From assembly GCA_002483345.1 (NCBI GenBank), contig DLHS01000006.1, forward strand, positions 78,550 to 142,549: a stretch of 64,000 nt of DNA, read 5' to 3'. The notes below the pieces were generated by a model. That model was not told where the DNA came from. It was given only the letters and a program-made list of their open reading frames with translations, and ran no database searches. Below, piece by piece: positions 17,576 through 24,882 of the stretch (positions are counted from its first letter, which is position 1; the number at the start of each line of letters is the position of its first letter). This stretch comes from Bacteroidetes bacterium UBA7662 (GTDB lineage: Bacteria; Bacteroidota; Bacteroidia; UBA7662). A program made the translations under genes and the position numbers.

Positions 17576-17893
17576 ATGGATACAAACAACAAGTCAGAAT
17601 CAGGAGTGGAAGTCATTGATGTTGCTCTTTACACCAAGGAAGAAAGACCTGTCCCCCCAGGACATCATTACATTATAATGGTGGATAGACAGCAATTTAA
17701 AGTCCAATGCGAGTGTATGACAGGTAGAGAGATTTTAATCCTTGCCGGAAAAACACCCCCTGAAAGATTTCAATTGAACCAACGTTTCAAAGGAGGTAAG
17801 GTAGTAAGGATTAATTATGACCAAAAAGTATGCTTTACAGAGCCAGGAATTGAAAAATTCATGACTATTCCATTGGATCAAACTGAAGGATAG
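17576..17893 (+). CDS. Multiubiquitin-domain protein (ubiquitin-like modifier)
   Basis: 105 residues with a single ubiquitin-like domain of the multiubiquitin type (PF14452): Y-I-I-M-V-D, then T-G-R-E-I-L-I-L-A-G-K-T-P-P-E-R-F (about 49-65), then E-P-G-I-E-K-F and the terminal D-Q-T-E-G. The protein ends in a single C-terminal Gly, so it can be charged without processing, although a JAB protease domain is fused to the neighbouring E1. The N-terminal 26 residues are a charged linker. It is the first gene of the operon; its TAG overlaps the GTG start of the E2 by one base (TAGTG). Confidence 0.9.
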   Translation: MDTNNKSESGVEVIDVALYTKEERPVPPGHHYIIMVDRQQFKVQCECMTGREILILAGKTPPERFQLNQRFKGGKVVRINYDQKVCFTEPGIEKFMTIPLDQTEG

Positions 17894-18309
17894 TGAGAAG
17901 AGACTTTATCCTACCCGAAGAAGATCTTGTTTTTCTTGAAGGTCTGGGTCTACCATGGGAGGCTGTCAATGACCAAGGAATGCAGTGGATAATCGTAAAA
18001 GATTACCCTGTTGTCTCTGGGTATGACTGCAAAACCGTTTCTGTTGCTGTAAAGATAGAAACCGGTTACCCACGAACCCAACTTGATATGGCATACTTTT
18101 ATCCAGCCTTAAAACGCCTTGACAACAAGAATATTAATGCTGTATGCGGCCAATCAATAGATGGGAAACAGTTTCAGCGTTGGTCTAGGCATAGAACGCC
18201 TCAAAATCCTTGGAGAGAGGGAATTGATGACCTTTCAACGCACTTTTCCTTAATCAGCTTTTGGTTTGAACAAGAATTCATAAAACAACCCAATGGAATT
18301 GCAGCTTAG
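17893..18309 (+). CDS. Prok-E2_E family ubiquitin-conjugating-like enzyme
   Basis: 138 residues from a GTG overlapping the preceding stop. It matches the prokaryotic E2 family E (PF14462): F-I-L-P-E-E-D near the N-terminus, G-Y-P (58-60), the Y-F-Y-P-A-L segment (68-73) and F-Q-R-W-S-R-H-R (94-101). C85 (motif A-V-C-G) sits where the catalytic Cys of E2 enzymes is expected, after the Y-P and Y-F-Y-P-A-L segments; C46 is the other cysteine. Its role would be transfer of the modifier from E1 to target. It overlaps the E1 gene by 17 nt, indicating tight coupling. Confidence 0.88.
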   Translation: MRRDFILPEEDLVFLEGLGLPWEAVNDQGMQWIIVKDYPVVSGYDCKTVSVAVKIETGYPRTQLDMAYFYPALKRLDNKNINAVCGQSIDGKQFQRWSRHRTPQNPWREGIDDLSTHFSLISFWFEQEFIKQPNGIAA

Positions 18310-19684
18310 AATATCAGGGTTTCATTATGAAATCCTGAAACAACATTTGCTTCCAAACGATGGAAAGGAAGCCGTCGCGGTTGCTTTGTGCGGAAGATTC
18401 AGTGATACTGAAGCAGAAATATTATCTATTAATGACTTGACCCTGATTCCTCATGATGAATGCTACAGTCGAGAAGGTGACATTTTACATTGGCCAACAC
18501 AACGTATCCAGCACTATTTTGAAAGAATAGGAAAATCTAATCTTGCGATTTTAAAGATTCACAGTCACCCAGGGGGATTTGACAAATTCTCAAAAACGGA
18601 TGATATTTCAGATTATGAGTTCTTTGATTCTGCTTTTGGGTGGGCTATAAATGACAAACCCCACGCGAGTGCAGTAATGCTACCTGAAGGGAAAATATTC
18701 GGGCGATTTTTCTTTAATGATCTTCACCATGAACCAATTAAGAAAATAATGATTGCTGGCGATACAATTCAGCAGTTTTCCGACCTTAAAAAAAAAAGGA
18801 ATAGGGATTTTGCTTTAAGAACTATTCAGGCATTCGGTGAAATGACCTATCAGAGTTTAAGCGAATTGACTGTTGGCGTTATTGGCTGTTCTGGAACAGG
18901 GAGCCCGGTTATAGAACAACTTGTTAGGTTAGGAGTCGGTAAACTTATACTTGTTGATCCAGATATTGTCGAAAGCAAAAATCTCAACCGTATTTTGAAT
19001 ACAACAGCAGCGGATGCTAAGAAAGGAAAGCCAAAAGTACATGTTCTTGCAGATGCAATTGAGAAAATTGGGCTAGGAACTGTTATTGTTGCTAAACAGA
19101 TCAACTTATATGATGATATCGAAACACTAAGAGAACTAGCTAAATGTGATGCTCTATTTGGTTGCATGGATAGTGTAGATGGCCGTCATCTATTAAATCA
19201 GCTTGCTTCATTTTATCTTATCCCCTATTTTGACTTAGGTGTAAAACTCGAAGCGAATGGATTGGGTGGCATAGACCAAATATGTGGATCTGTTCATTAC
19301 TTACAACCATTTAAATCATCTTTAGTAACACGCGGGGTTTACACAATGGAGGATTTGAGAGCTTCTAGCCAGTTTAGAAAAAATCCCGCTGAATTTGGGA
19401 GTTTATTGAAAAATTCCTATATCAAAAACATTAATGTCAATAACCCCGCAGTAATAAGTGTAAATATGCTGATTGCTAGCCATGCAGTAAATGAATTTCT
19501 CAATCGTATTCACCCCTATAAAGCAGAACTTCCATCTTGTTATGCAGCAAGTACAATTGACGTTACAGAAGGTTACATTATCAATTCAAGCGAACCTGAT
19601 TTCCCCCGGGATACTTATCTGGCAAAAAGATCAGGGCGCGGTGATATAATACCCTTCATTGAAATGTCTGAACTTACTATATGA
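18293..19684 (+). CDS. E1-like activating enzyme fused to N-terminal JAB peptidase
   Basis: 463 residues. The JAB/JAMM deubiquitinase-type domain (about 1-145) has E26, H90-S-H92-P and S100...D103 (the H-x-H...S-x-x-D zinc motif). The ThiF/E1 domain follows: nucleotide loop G198-C-S-G-T-G-S204, Asp222/Asp224 ring-contact positions, L-N-R (231-233), and M-D-S-V-D-G-R (292-298). A C-terminal segment (about 385-430) has the conserved P-A-V-I-S-V-N-M and P-Y-K regions. The segment where E1 enzymes usually have C-L-x-C is P-F-K-S-S-L-V-T-R-G (339-348) without Cys; C331 and C416 are candidates. This fusion is known in multiubiquitin operons. The stop overlaps the DUF6527 start by 4 nt (ATGA). Confidence 0.92.
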   Translation: MELQLRISGFHYEILKQHLLPNDGKEAVAVALCGRFSDTEAEILSINDLTLIPHDECYSREGDILHWPTQRIQHYFERIGKSNLAILKIHSHPGGFDKFSKTDDISDYEFFDSAFGWAINDKPHASAVMLPEGKIFGRFFFNDLHHEPIKKIMIAGDTIQQFSDLKKKRNRDFALRTIQAFGEMTYQSLSELTVGVIGCSGTGSPVIEQLVRLGVGKLILVDPDIVESKNLNRILNTTAADAKKGKPKVHVLADAIEKIGLGTVIVAKQINLYDDIETLRELAKCDALFGCMDSVDGRHLLNQLASFYLIPYFDLGVKLEANGLGGIDQICGSVHYLQPFKSSLVTRGVYTMEDLRASSQFRKNPAEFGSLLKNSYIKNINVNNPAVISVNMLIASHAVNEFLNRIHPYKAELPSCYAASTIDVTEGYIINSSEPDFPRDTYLAKRSGRGDIIPFIEMSELTI

Positions 19685-20010
19685 AGTGGTATCAAAAAAT
19701 TATTACAAAGCTTATCCAGTGGCTTCAACCAAAATATAAGTATATTATGGTTGAAGATCTCCCTGAAAAAGTTTCTAGCAGAGTCATCTATATAATTGGC
19801 GGTAAGGCAAACCTCTGGCTTCTGGCTTTAAAATGCCCATGTGGTTGTCATAGTCTGATTCAACTGAATTTATTGAAAGATTCAAATCCGTGTTGGTCTT
19901 ACAAGATTACCGCTATGAAAAGAATAAGTGTTTCACCATCAATCTGGAAAACGACTGGATGTAAGAGTCATTTTTTTGTTCGCGAGAGTAAAATTATTTG
20001 GGTAAGATGA
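19681..20010 (+). CDS. DUF6527 zinc-binding protein
   Basis: 109 residues from an ATGA overlap with the E1 gene. The cysteine cluster C52-P-C54-G-C56, C71, and C94-x-x-H97 (G-C-K-S-H-F) suggest zinc sites; L-A-L-K-C-P-C-G-C and P-S-I-W are the family core. DUF6527 proteins accompany multiubiquitin/E2/E1 operons, and a role as a ligase-like or target-binding factor is only a guess. As the last gene of the coupled four-gene operon it is almost certainly part of the same pathway. Confidence 0.8.
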   Translation: MKWYQKIITKLIQWLQPKYKYIMVEDLPEKVSSRVIYIIGGKANLWLLALKCPCGCHSLIQLNLLKDSNPCWSYKITAMKRISVSPSIWKTTGCKSHFFVRESKIIWVR

Positions 20011-20056
20011 AATCTCCCTGTTTTTTGGTCTTCACATACACGACCTCCTGAACATC

Positions 20057-20179
20057 ATGAAACTGCAAAACGACCTGCTGCGCAGCGTAAACAAAAAACT
20101 GAAAGATGAGCTGGAGGGCGTGAAAGAGCGGGTTTATGCTAAGTCTTGCAGGCGGCGGGTGCTGCCAACGGCTCCCTAA
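20057..20179 (+). pseudogene. Short orphan helical fragment
   Basis: A 40-codon open frame just after the conjugation operon (MKLQNDLLRSVNKKL... to a TAA at 20177). Its frame stays open upstream to about 20004, with a helical sequence L-H-I-H-D-L-L-N-I-M-K. No family is recognised. Base composition is higher in GC than the flanking island, so it looks like a leftover of an older gene at the island boundary. Confidence 0.3.
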
Positions 20180-20197
20180 ATCCTTCGATGTTCTGGG

Positions 20198-20836
20198 TCA
20201 ACCTTCAAAAATAGCCCAAGATATATTTACTTGCTCCTCTGCCTTAGATCCGTCAATCTTTTCAATAATTGATTTTCTATGTGCGGCGCCACACATAAAA
20301 ATTGCTGAATTGAAATGATTGTTGTTGCAATATGCGTATATATTCCGAATCATGGAATTTTCGTAAGTATCAAGGTTTGTTCTAAATATTTTCTCCAAGT
20401 CATTACCATTTAAAATCTGGCTTTCTAATATTCGAATATCTTCCAAAAGATTGATACTTTCTAAACTATTGAGGAATTTAAATCCATGCTCCTTGGCTAA
20501 AAACTTGAAATCATCAATCAATCGTTGTCTTTCTGCATTTTGACTAACTATTTTGTTTTTTCGATGAAGAGCATCAGAAAGACTATTTTCACATACATGA
20601 ACATATTCGAAAAGGGCATTTGTCTGATAATATTTCTGGATTGCGGCTATTTCCAATTTCTTATGATATACTCCATATGTCAAAAATAAATAATTTTCAT
20701 ATTCAGAATAAGTTTCATTATCGGCTTCTAAAAAAATAACCTCTGGACTTATTCTCTGGATAATCTTATATAATTCTTCAGCGTTGCAGTTTCCAATCTC
20801 CTCATGGATTGTGCCAATGAAAGTAATAGTATGCAT
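20198..20836 (-). CDS. TraB/TIKI-like protein
   Basis: 212 residues. The N-terminal F-I-G-T-I-H (6-11) and the C-terminal C-G-A-A-H (182-186) give the G-T-x-H and G-x-x-H motifs of the TIKI/TraB/EreA-like fold, with E37 as another conserved acid (F-L-E). Members include Wnt-cleaving peptidases and pheromone-shutdown proteins; no substrate can be assigned here. The rest is charged and helical, with no signal peptide, so it is cytoplasmic. It is followed on the minus strand by the operon-end fragment and preceded by a 309-nt spacer. Confidence 0.6.
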   Translation of the reverse strand: MHTITFIGTIHEEIGNCNAEELYKIIQRISPEVIFLEADNETYSEYENYLFLTYGVYHKKLEIAAIQKYYQTNALFEYVHVCENSLSDALHRKNKIVSQNAERQRLIDDFKFLAKEHGFKFLNSLESINLLEDIRILESQILNGNDLEKIFRTNLDTYENSMIRNIYAYCNNNHFNSAIFMCGAAHRKSIIEKIDGSKAEEQVNISWAIFEG

Positions 20837-21145
20837 GAGAAATTATTTATTTTCTTAGGGCAAGTTACCTCCGTTCTGATTTTGCACAACGTCAAAATGC
20901 CTAAAAACTTCTGAAATGTAAAAAACAACTCTGAATGTGGCGTTAAGAGACTTTTCTTTACTCAATTGAAGTTTAATACAGTCTGTCGTTGCAAGCTAGC
21001 TGTACAAAGCTGAAAAATCATATCCCGCCAATAAACAACACTACGTTCAAAAGGCATCATATCAAAAGGTCAAAAATCAGAAACTAGTCCTTGGGAGAGG
21101 TTGTGCAACAGCTACCCGTATTATTCCTCGTGATTTTGTCTGCCG
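20837..21145. other. Spacer between TraB-like gene and lipoprotein gene
   Basis: 309 bases, AT-rich, without a coding sequence. It contains an inverted pair TTGCACAAC (20882-20890) and GTTGTGCAA (21100-21108) that bound a 227-nt segment, detailed in the next entry. It otherwise resembles the other hairpin-rich spacers of this block. Confidence 0.5.
20882..21108. mobile_element. Possible MITE-like remnant
   Basis: TTGCACAAC at the left end and GTTGTGCAA at the right end form 9-bp inverted ends of a 227-nt stretch that codes for nothing. Ends reading TTGTGCAA are common in insertion sequences. No target-site duplication could be confirmed and the internal sequence has no recognised match, so this is weak. 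Confidence 0.3.
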
Positions 21146-21877
21146 TCATTGCAATTTCAGTCTTAAATAATAGAAGTCATTAGGCTTGGGTTGACCAGTT
21201 TCATTCATATACTTGTCAACCGCAGCAACTTTCAGAATTATTGAATTGTCTGTTTCCCAAACCAAGTCTTCCGGTGCCCATATTTGCTGATCAAGTTCCA
21301 GATACTTTGATAAAGAAATTGGCTCCGCTTGATTATTTTGGTTTCTGTCAATTCGCCAAACCTGGATACCATTTGGAACTCCTTCAAGCCCATAAGTCAT
21401 AGATAAGTTGGCAATAAACTTATTAGCAGGTGAAATTGCTGGAGAACTCCAAATTATTGTTTGTCTGCCTGTTCTTTTGTCGATAAGATAATATTCAATA
21501 TGTTCCCAAAAACTACCCTTCACTATGTAGAATCCTATTTTTTCGAATTGTCCAACATAATAATATTGCCTCACTTCAGACTCATCAGTGTCTAATAGAG
21601 TGTCCGTAAATGACACAAAAGGATTCCAACCTTCCGCAATTGGTAATTTAACTTCCCCATTAACCTTTTTGTAGGTTGCTGTGTCATAAAGTATCCTATC
21701 CACGAAAAACTGTTTTGCTCTGTTAAAGTCGTCTATCGTCGCCTGCATAATCGAAAATTTCTGCAAACTGTCATTGTCAGCAGTCGTGTTTTCAGTCGAA
21801 AAACTGTCACACGGTTTTGAGTTTTGACTGCAGGAAATAAGTAAAATGATTAGTATGAATATAAGTTTTCGAGTCAT
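21146..21877 (-). CDS. Putative lipoprotein of unknown function
   Basis: 243 residues. The signal is MTRKLIFILIILLISC with a lipobox L-L-I-S-C, so lipid attachment at Cys16 is predicted. The mature part is soluble and acidic with aromatic-rich C-terminal strands (W-E-H-I-E-Y-Y-L-I-D, I-W-A-P-E-D-L-V-W). No family is recognised. It lies in a four-gene minus-strand cassette-like block, with an inverted repeat spacer upstream. Confidence 0.7.
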   Translation of the reverse strand: MTRKLIFILIILLISCSQNSKPCDSFSTENTTADNDSLQKFSIMQATIDDFNRAKQFFVDRILYDTATYKKVNGEVKLPIAEGWNPFVSFTDTLLDTDESEVRQYYYVGQFEKIGFYIVKGSFWEHIEYYLIDKRTGRQTIIWSSPAISPANKFIANLSMTYGLEGVPNGIQVWRIDRNQNNQAEPISLSKYLELDQQIWAPEDLVWETDNSIILKVAAVDKYMNETGQPKPNDFYYLRLKLQ

Positions 21878-21898
21878 TTATAATGAGTAAAAGTGGCT

Positions 21899-22016
21899 TA
21901 GCGCTTGGCGAAGTGGGGGATTAGGAGCACCAAACTTGATTACAAGCACTATTTACTAAAGTACGAAAAGGTTTCAATTTAGCACTAAAACCCCCATTGC
22001 AGCCAAACACGTGCTA
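21899..22016. repeat. attC-like imperfect palindrome
   Basis: The left arm (GCGCTTGGCGAAGTGGGGGA, 21901-21920) pairs imperfectly with the right arm (reading GTGTTTGGCTGCAATGGGGG on the other strand, about 21991-22010) with an extra unpaired base. The two arms are separated by about 70 nt with a smaller internal hairpin. Long imperfect palindromes with unpaired bases between cassette genes are what integron attC sites look like. No integrase is present, and the core GTTRRRY box is not clean. Confidence 0.4.
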
Positions 22017-22031
22017 GTAGCGCGGGTTCTT

Positions 22032-23030
22032 TCAACCGCATGCCTTCCACGAGTCATTGATTGAATAGTCTTGACCTCTTCCAACTCTGTTGTGAAAGTT
22101 AATCACAATTTGATCTTTTAAATGTAAGCTCTCAAATGTCCGTATGACAGTTGGGAATAATGTGATATAGTCTGCAATGAAAGCACTGATTATAAAGAAA
22201 GCTATTTGTAAATTGAAGTTTACCAGCTGTACAAATGTTTGTTCACCAAGCTTAAACATATCACCAAATTGAAATACTGCAACATTTGATGGATGTGAAT
22301 AAAATGAAAAATATGTATAAATATTATCAAGCATTCCCGCTTTAAATCCCATTACCCTTTCCATGTCATGCCAATGTAGGAATTTGACTTCCTTATCAAC
22401 AAATCGCATGAGATAGTCTTTCTCCTTTAGCTTTGTCCTTATTTTCTCTTGGTTTTTTTTGTCAAGACTTTGGAAGAGTTTAGAACTTTCAATTTGAGTA
22501 ACTATATTTTCAATTTGCTCTTTTTCTTGTTGTTGCTTTTTTTTGCTCCCAGGGGTCGTGATTACATTTTCAAATCGTTGTCTGTATTTAAGACCTGAGT
22601 GTACCCAAAGGGAATAAAGCAAATCTCTTTCTTCTTTAGATCTTGGGTCTCGATAAATAAGATTAAACATTCCGGCCGTTTCGTAAATATTACGAATTAG
22701 GATGGCAACAATTGTAGGGTCAATAATCGTGTGTAATACTGAACCGTCTTTTGAGTTGAATGAAATACCCGAAATGACATTTTTAAGATGCAAAACTTTC
22801 GTAAACATCATTTGAAGTACAATTTTAGCTTCCGCCTCAGCATGTGAGTAAACTGTTTCCTTGTGATGATTTTGAATAGCTTTGAATAAAAATTCACCAT
22901 AAATATCAAGTAAGTCATTACTATCCTCGATTATTTCGCATTTAAATAATCTTGAGCATTCTTCTCTTAACTGTGTCTTTGTCATTACTTGATTATTTAC
23001 CATTGCTGCTAACATTTTCGGGCTTTGCAT
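22032..23030 (-). CDS. Unrecognised 332-aa helical protein
   Basis: 332 residues, no signal peptide, largely helical with a Lys/Gln/Glu-rich segment about 165-205. Possible conserved pieces are F-L-H-W-H-D-M-E-R (about 221-229) and Y-F-S-F-Y-S-H-P-S-N-V (about 245-255), the latter reminiscent of HEPN/DUF5677-type sequences. A hydrophobic helix pair near 275-300 may be membrane-embedded. ATG 15 residues later (MTKTQL) is an alternative start. No function is assigned. Confidence 0.6.
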   Translation of the reverse strand: MQSPKMLAAMVNNQVMTKTQLREECSRLFKCEIIEDSNDLLDIYGEFLFKAIQNHHKETVYSHAEAEAKIVLQMMFTKVLHLKNVISGISFNSKDGSVLHTIIDPTIVAILIRNIYETAGMFNLIYRDPRSKEERDLLYSLWVHSGLKYRQRFENVITTPGSKKKQQQEKEQIENIVTQIESSKLFQSLDKKNQEKIRTKLKEKDYLMRFVDKEVKFLHWHDMERVMGFKAGMLDNIYTYFSFYSHPSNVAVFQFGDMFKLGEQTFVQLVNFNLQIAFFIISAFIADYITLFPTVIRTFESLHLKDQIVINFHNRVGRGQDYSINDSWKACG

Positions 23031-23094
23031 TCAGGCAGGTGTCGGAGCACAAAGCTCTAAGGTTACACGTGACCCCTCGTGACTTAAAACCCGT

Positions 23095-23104
23095 GTTAGC
23101 TACA
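23095..23104. repeat. GTTAGCTACA, left flank of SIR2 gene
   Basis: The sequence GTTAGCTACA ends just before the SIR2 gene's stop. Its reverse complement TGTAGCTAAC occurs at 24621-24630, upstream of that gene's start. The match extends loosely on both sides (TTTTA and AAAAT side by side), so the gene is bounded by inverted 10-mers. It resembles integron core sites (GTTRRRY) only in part. Confidence 0.5.
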
Positions 23105-23107
23105 GTT

Positions 23108-24601
23108 TTATAGTTCAGATATCTTTGATATTATACTAGGTAAGTTTGTATGGTCCTTATACCAAAGGACTTTTAAACCTAACTCTTTAAAAACACCTTC
23201 TTGTAGCTTATGATGTAAATTTGAAAAAGTATTGAATTTTTCTTCTGTCAATGAAGATTGATTTTTGTTCAATTGTCTCTGAAGTAAGATATAATGCTTA
23301 CAACCATCAAATCTTTGTGAAAAATTGCTAAATAATCGCCTTAGATTTGGGTCAATTCCAGATAGACCAACCAGAACGCATGTACTTTCTCTTAATGCTT
23401 TTAATTGCACTAAATTTGACCAAGAATATGGATCATTTTGGAGAGTATGATAACCATCTTCAGCAAATACTAGAAGACCTTTTTCCAATTGAGAATAGTT
23501 TTCACTCTTACTAGGAACAAATCCATGAACATGATAAATAGGCCTTTTCGTTGGAATTTCAAAGTCGCCCTCTCGATAAATGCTTTTGTAGTCTATATTC
23601 TTTCTTTCGAGATGTTGCTCTAATAAATCGTCAAAGTTGTATGTAATAATTGCTTTTATCCCAAGTTTTCCAATTAAAGGTCTGGACGCTTTTGCGATAG
23701 CTTCAAGTTGTTTCTGTTCGGTGATTCTTTTAACTCCTTTATATAAAGCTTTTCGAATCTCTTCTAGGAATTCTGAGTCTAGTGCCTTTCGGATATAGGA
23801 CGCTGTAACTAATGGTGTACCAGATTGTAATTCAGTAAGAAGTGATAATATTTCCTCTTTTTGTTTTTCTGATAGTTTAAAAGGGATTTTACTTTCAATA
23901 ATTGATACGTTTAAACTACGTAAAAGTTCATCCCAACTAGGAAGCCCAGCATCCTTTGAAACTCCAGCCCCAAGAAAAAAAACAACATCATCGTTTTTAA
24001 ATGCTTGATTTACTTCATTAATCAGCAAATCACTTTCTTCTTCCCAACTACTAATTGATGCCGCCTTTTCTACAGTTGAATTTAAAATCTCTTTATTAAG
24101 GTTTTCAACTATCTCAACAGTTTTTTCTTTGTCGTCCAATACTAACCTTACAATGTCTTCTAAATCCCATATTCTAATTTGGAATTCATTCGGCAATTTT
24201 AAGTTAGCATTATCAAAGAAGGTTTTGTCTTCTTTAGTCAACATTGAGCCAAAAACCATAAGAATCGACCTATATTTTGGAAAAAACCGAAAGGAACCAA
24301 TTAAGAAATCGATGCTAGATTTTGTAAATGTTCTTTTAAATTCAATAATTGTGGGGCCACTCAAATCTTCAATACCTTCTGGAGCTACACCATCAAATTC
24401 TCTAAATGATTTTTTACCATCTTTGAATAGGATTTCCTCTTGAACATACTTTACTAAGGACTTATTCTCTTTTTTTAGTTTATTATTGATTAGACTAATT
24501 ACTAATGTCTCGAATTCTTTATAATTAAATTCATTGAAGCTATTGCTGTTATTGAAATTTATAAAATTGAAGTATTTGTCGAAATTCTTATTGTCACTCA
24601 T
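23108..24601 (-). CDS. Nuclease-like domain fused to SIR2 domain, putative defence protein
   Basis: 497 residues. The N-terminal part resembles an Mrr/restriction-endonuclease fold: F-E-T-L-V (30-34), D70, and E87-F-K89 (I-I-E-F-K-R) as the PD-(D/E)xK core. The SIR2 domain starts at about 205: F-F-L-G-A-G-V-S-K-D-A-G-L-P-S-W (208-223), I-T-Y-N-F-D-D (319-325), Y-H-V-H-G (356-360), then the G-L-S-G-I-D-P-N-L (412-420) block. In phage-defence proteins SIR2 domains deplete NAD+. It is predicted cytoplasmic. It is the most upstream gene of the four-gene block and is bounded by inverted 10-mers. Confidence 0.85.
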   Translation of the reverse strand: MSDNKNFDKYFNFINFNNSNSFNEFNYKEFETLVISLINNKLKKENKSLVKYVQEEILFKDGKKSFREFDGVAPEGIEDLSGPTIIEFKRTFTKSSIDFLIGSFRFFPKYRSILMVFGSMLTKEDKTFFDNANLKLPNEFQIRIWDLEDIVRLVLDDKEKTVEIVENLNKEILNSTVEKAASISSWEEESDLLINEVNQAFKNDDVVFFLGAGVSKDAGLPSWDELLRSLNVSIIESKIPFKLSEKQKEEILSLLTELQSGTPLVTASYIRKALDSEFLEEIRKALYKGVKRITEQKQLEAIAKASRPLIGKLGIKAIITYNFDDLLEQHLERKNIDYKSIYREGDFEIPTKRPIYHVHGFVPSKSENYSQLEKGLLVFAEDGYHTLQNDPYSWSNLVQLKALRESTCVLVGLSGIDPNLRRLFSNFSQRFDGCKHYILLQRQLNKNQSSLTEEKFNTFSNLHHKLQEGVFKELGLKVLWYKDHTNLPSIISKISEL

Positions 24602-24620
24602 GGAGTATGTTTTTTAAAAT

Positions 24621-24630
24621 TGTAGCTAAC
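24621..24630. repeat. TGTAGCTAAC, right flank of SIR2 gene
   Basis: Exact reverse complement of 23095-23104. It sits 20 nt upstream of the SIR2 gene's start. The pair brackets the gene as if it were one mobile unit. Confidence 0.5.
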
Positions 24631-24653
24631 TTATCTATACACGCCACTTTTTC

Positions 24654-24679
24654 ACCTCCTATACCCAATATCAGGAGGT
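24654..24679. repeat. ACCTCCT/AGGAGGT hairpin upstream of SIR2 gene
   Basis: Seven-base perfect arms (24654-24660 and 24673-24679) with a 12-nt loop. It lies 53 nt upstream of the SIR2-domain gene start and could be a cassette-end hairpin, an operator or a terminator of upstream transcription. Confidence 0.4.
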
Positions 24680-24753
24680 AAATGAGTGATTTCCCCCCAC
24701 CAAACTACCCAAAAAATCCAATAATACAAGGCACCGCTGAAAACTGTAAGTTG

Positions 24754-24882
24754 TTAACTCAAAATCGAAAACTTCGGTGGGTATATCATCACGCCGCGCA
24801 CGCTGCCTTCGAGAGCCTCAGGCACCGTCAGGTGTTTACTGCCAGGATAGTAATCGTGCACAACAGATACTTTGCTTGAATT
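24754..24882 (-). pseudogene. C-terminal gene fragment, unrecognised
   Basis: A minus-strand open frame of 42 codons ending in TAA (24754). It has normal protein-like composition: V-S-V-V-H-D-Y-Y-P-G-S-K-H-L-T-V-P and then G-V-M-I-Y-P-P-K. There is an in-frame stop a few codons upstream and no start, so it looks like the tail of a truncated gene at the edge of the island. The family is unknown. Confidence 0.35.

Noticed and set aside
18293..19684. E1-like gene as a molybdopterin or thiamine ThiF/MoeB
   Set aside because: It is fused to a JAB domain and lies in a modifier-E2-E1-DUF6527 operon, with no cofactor genes nearby.
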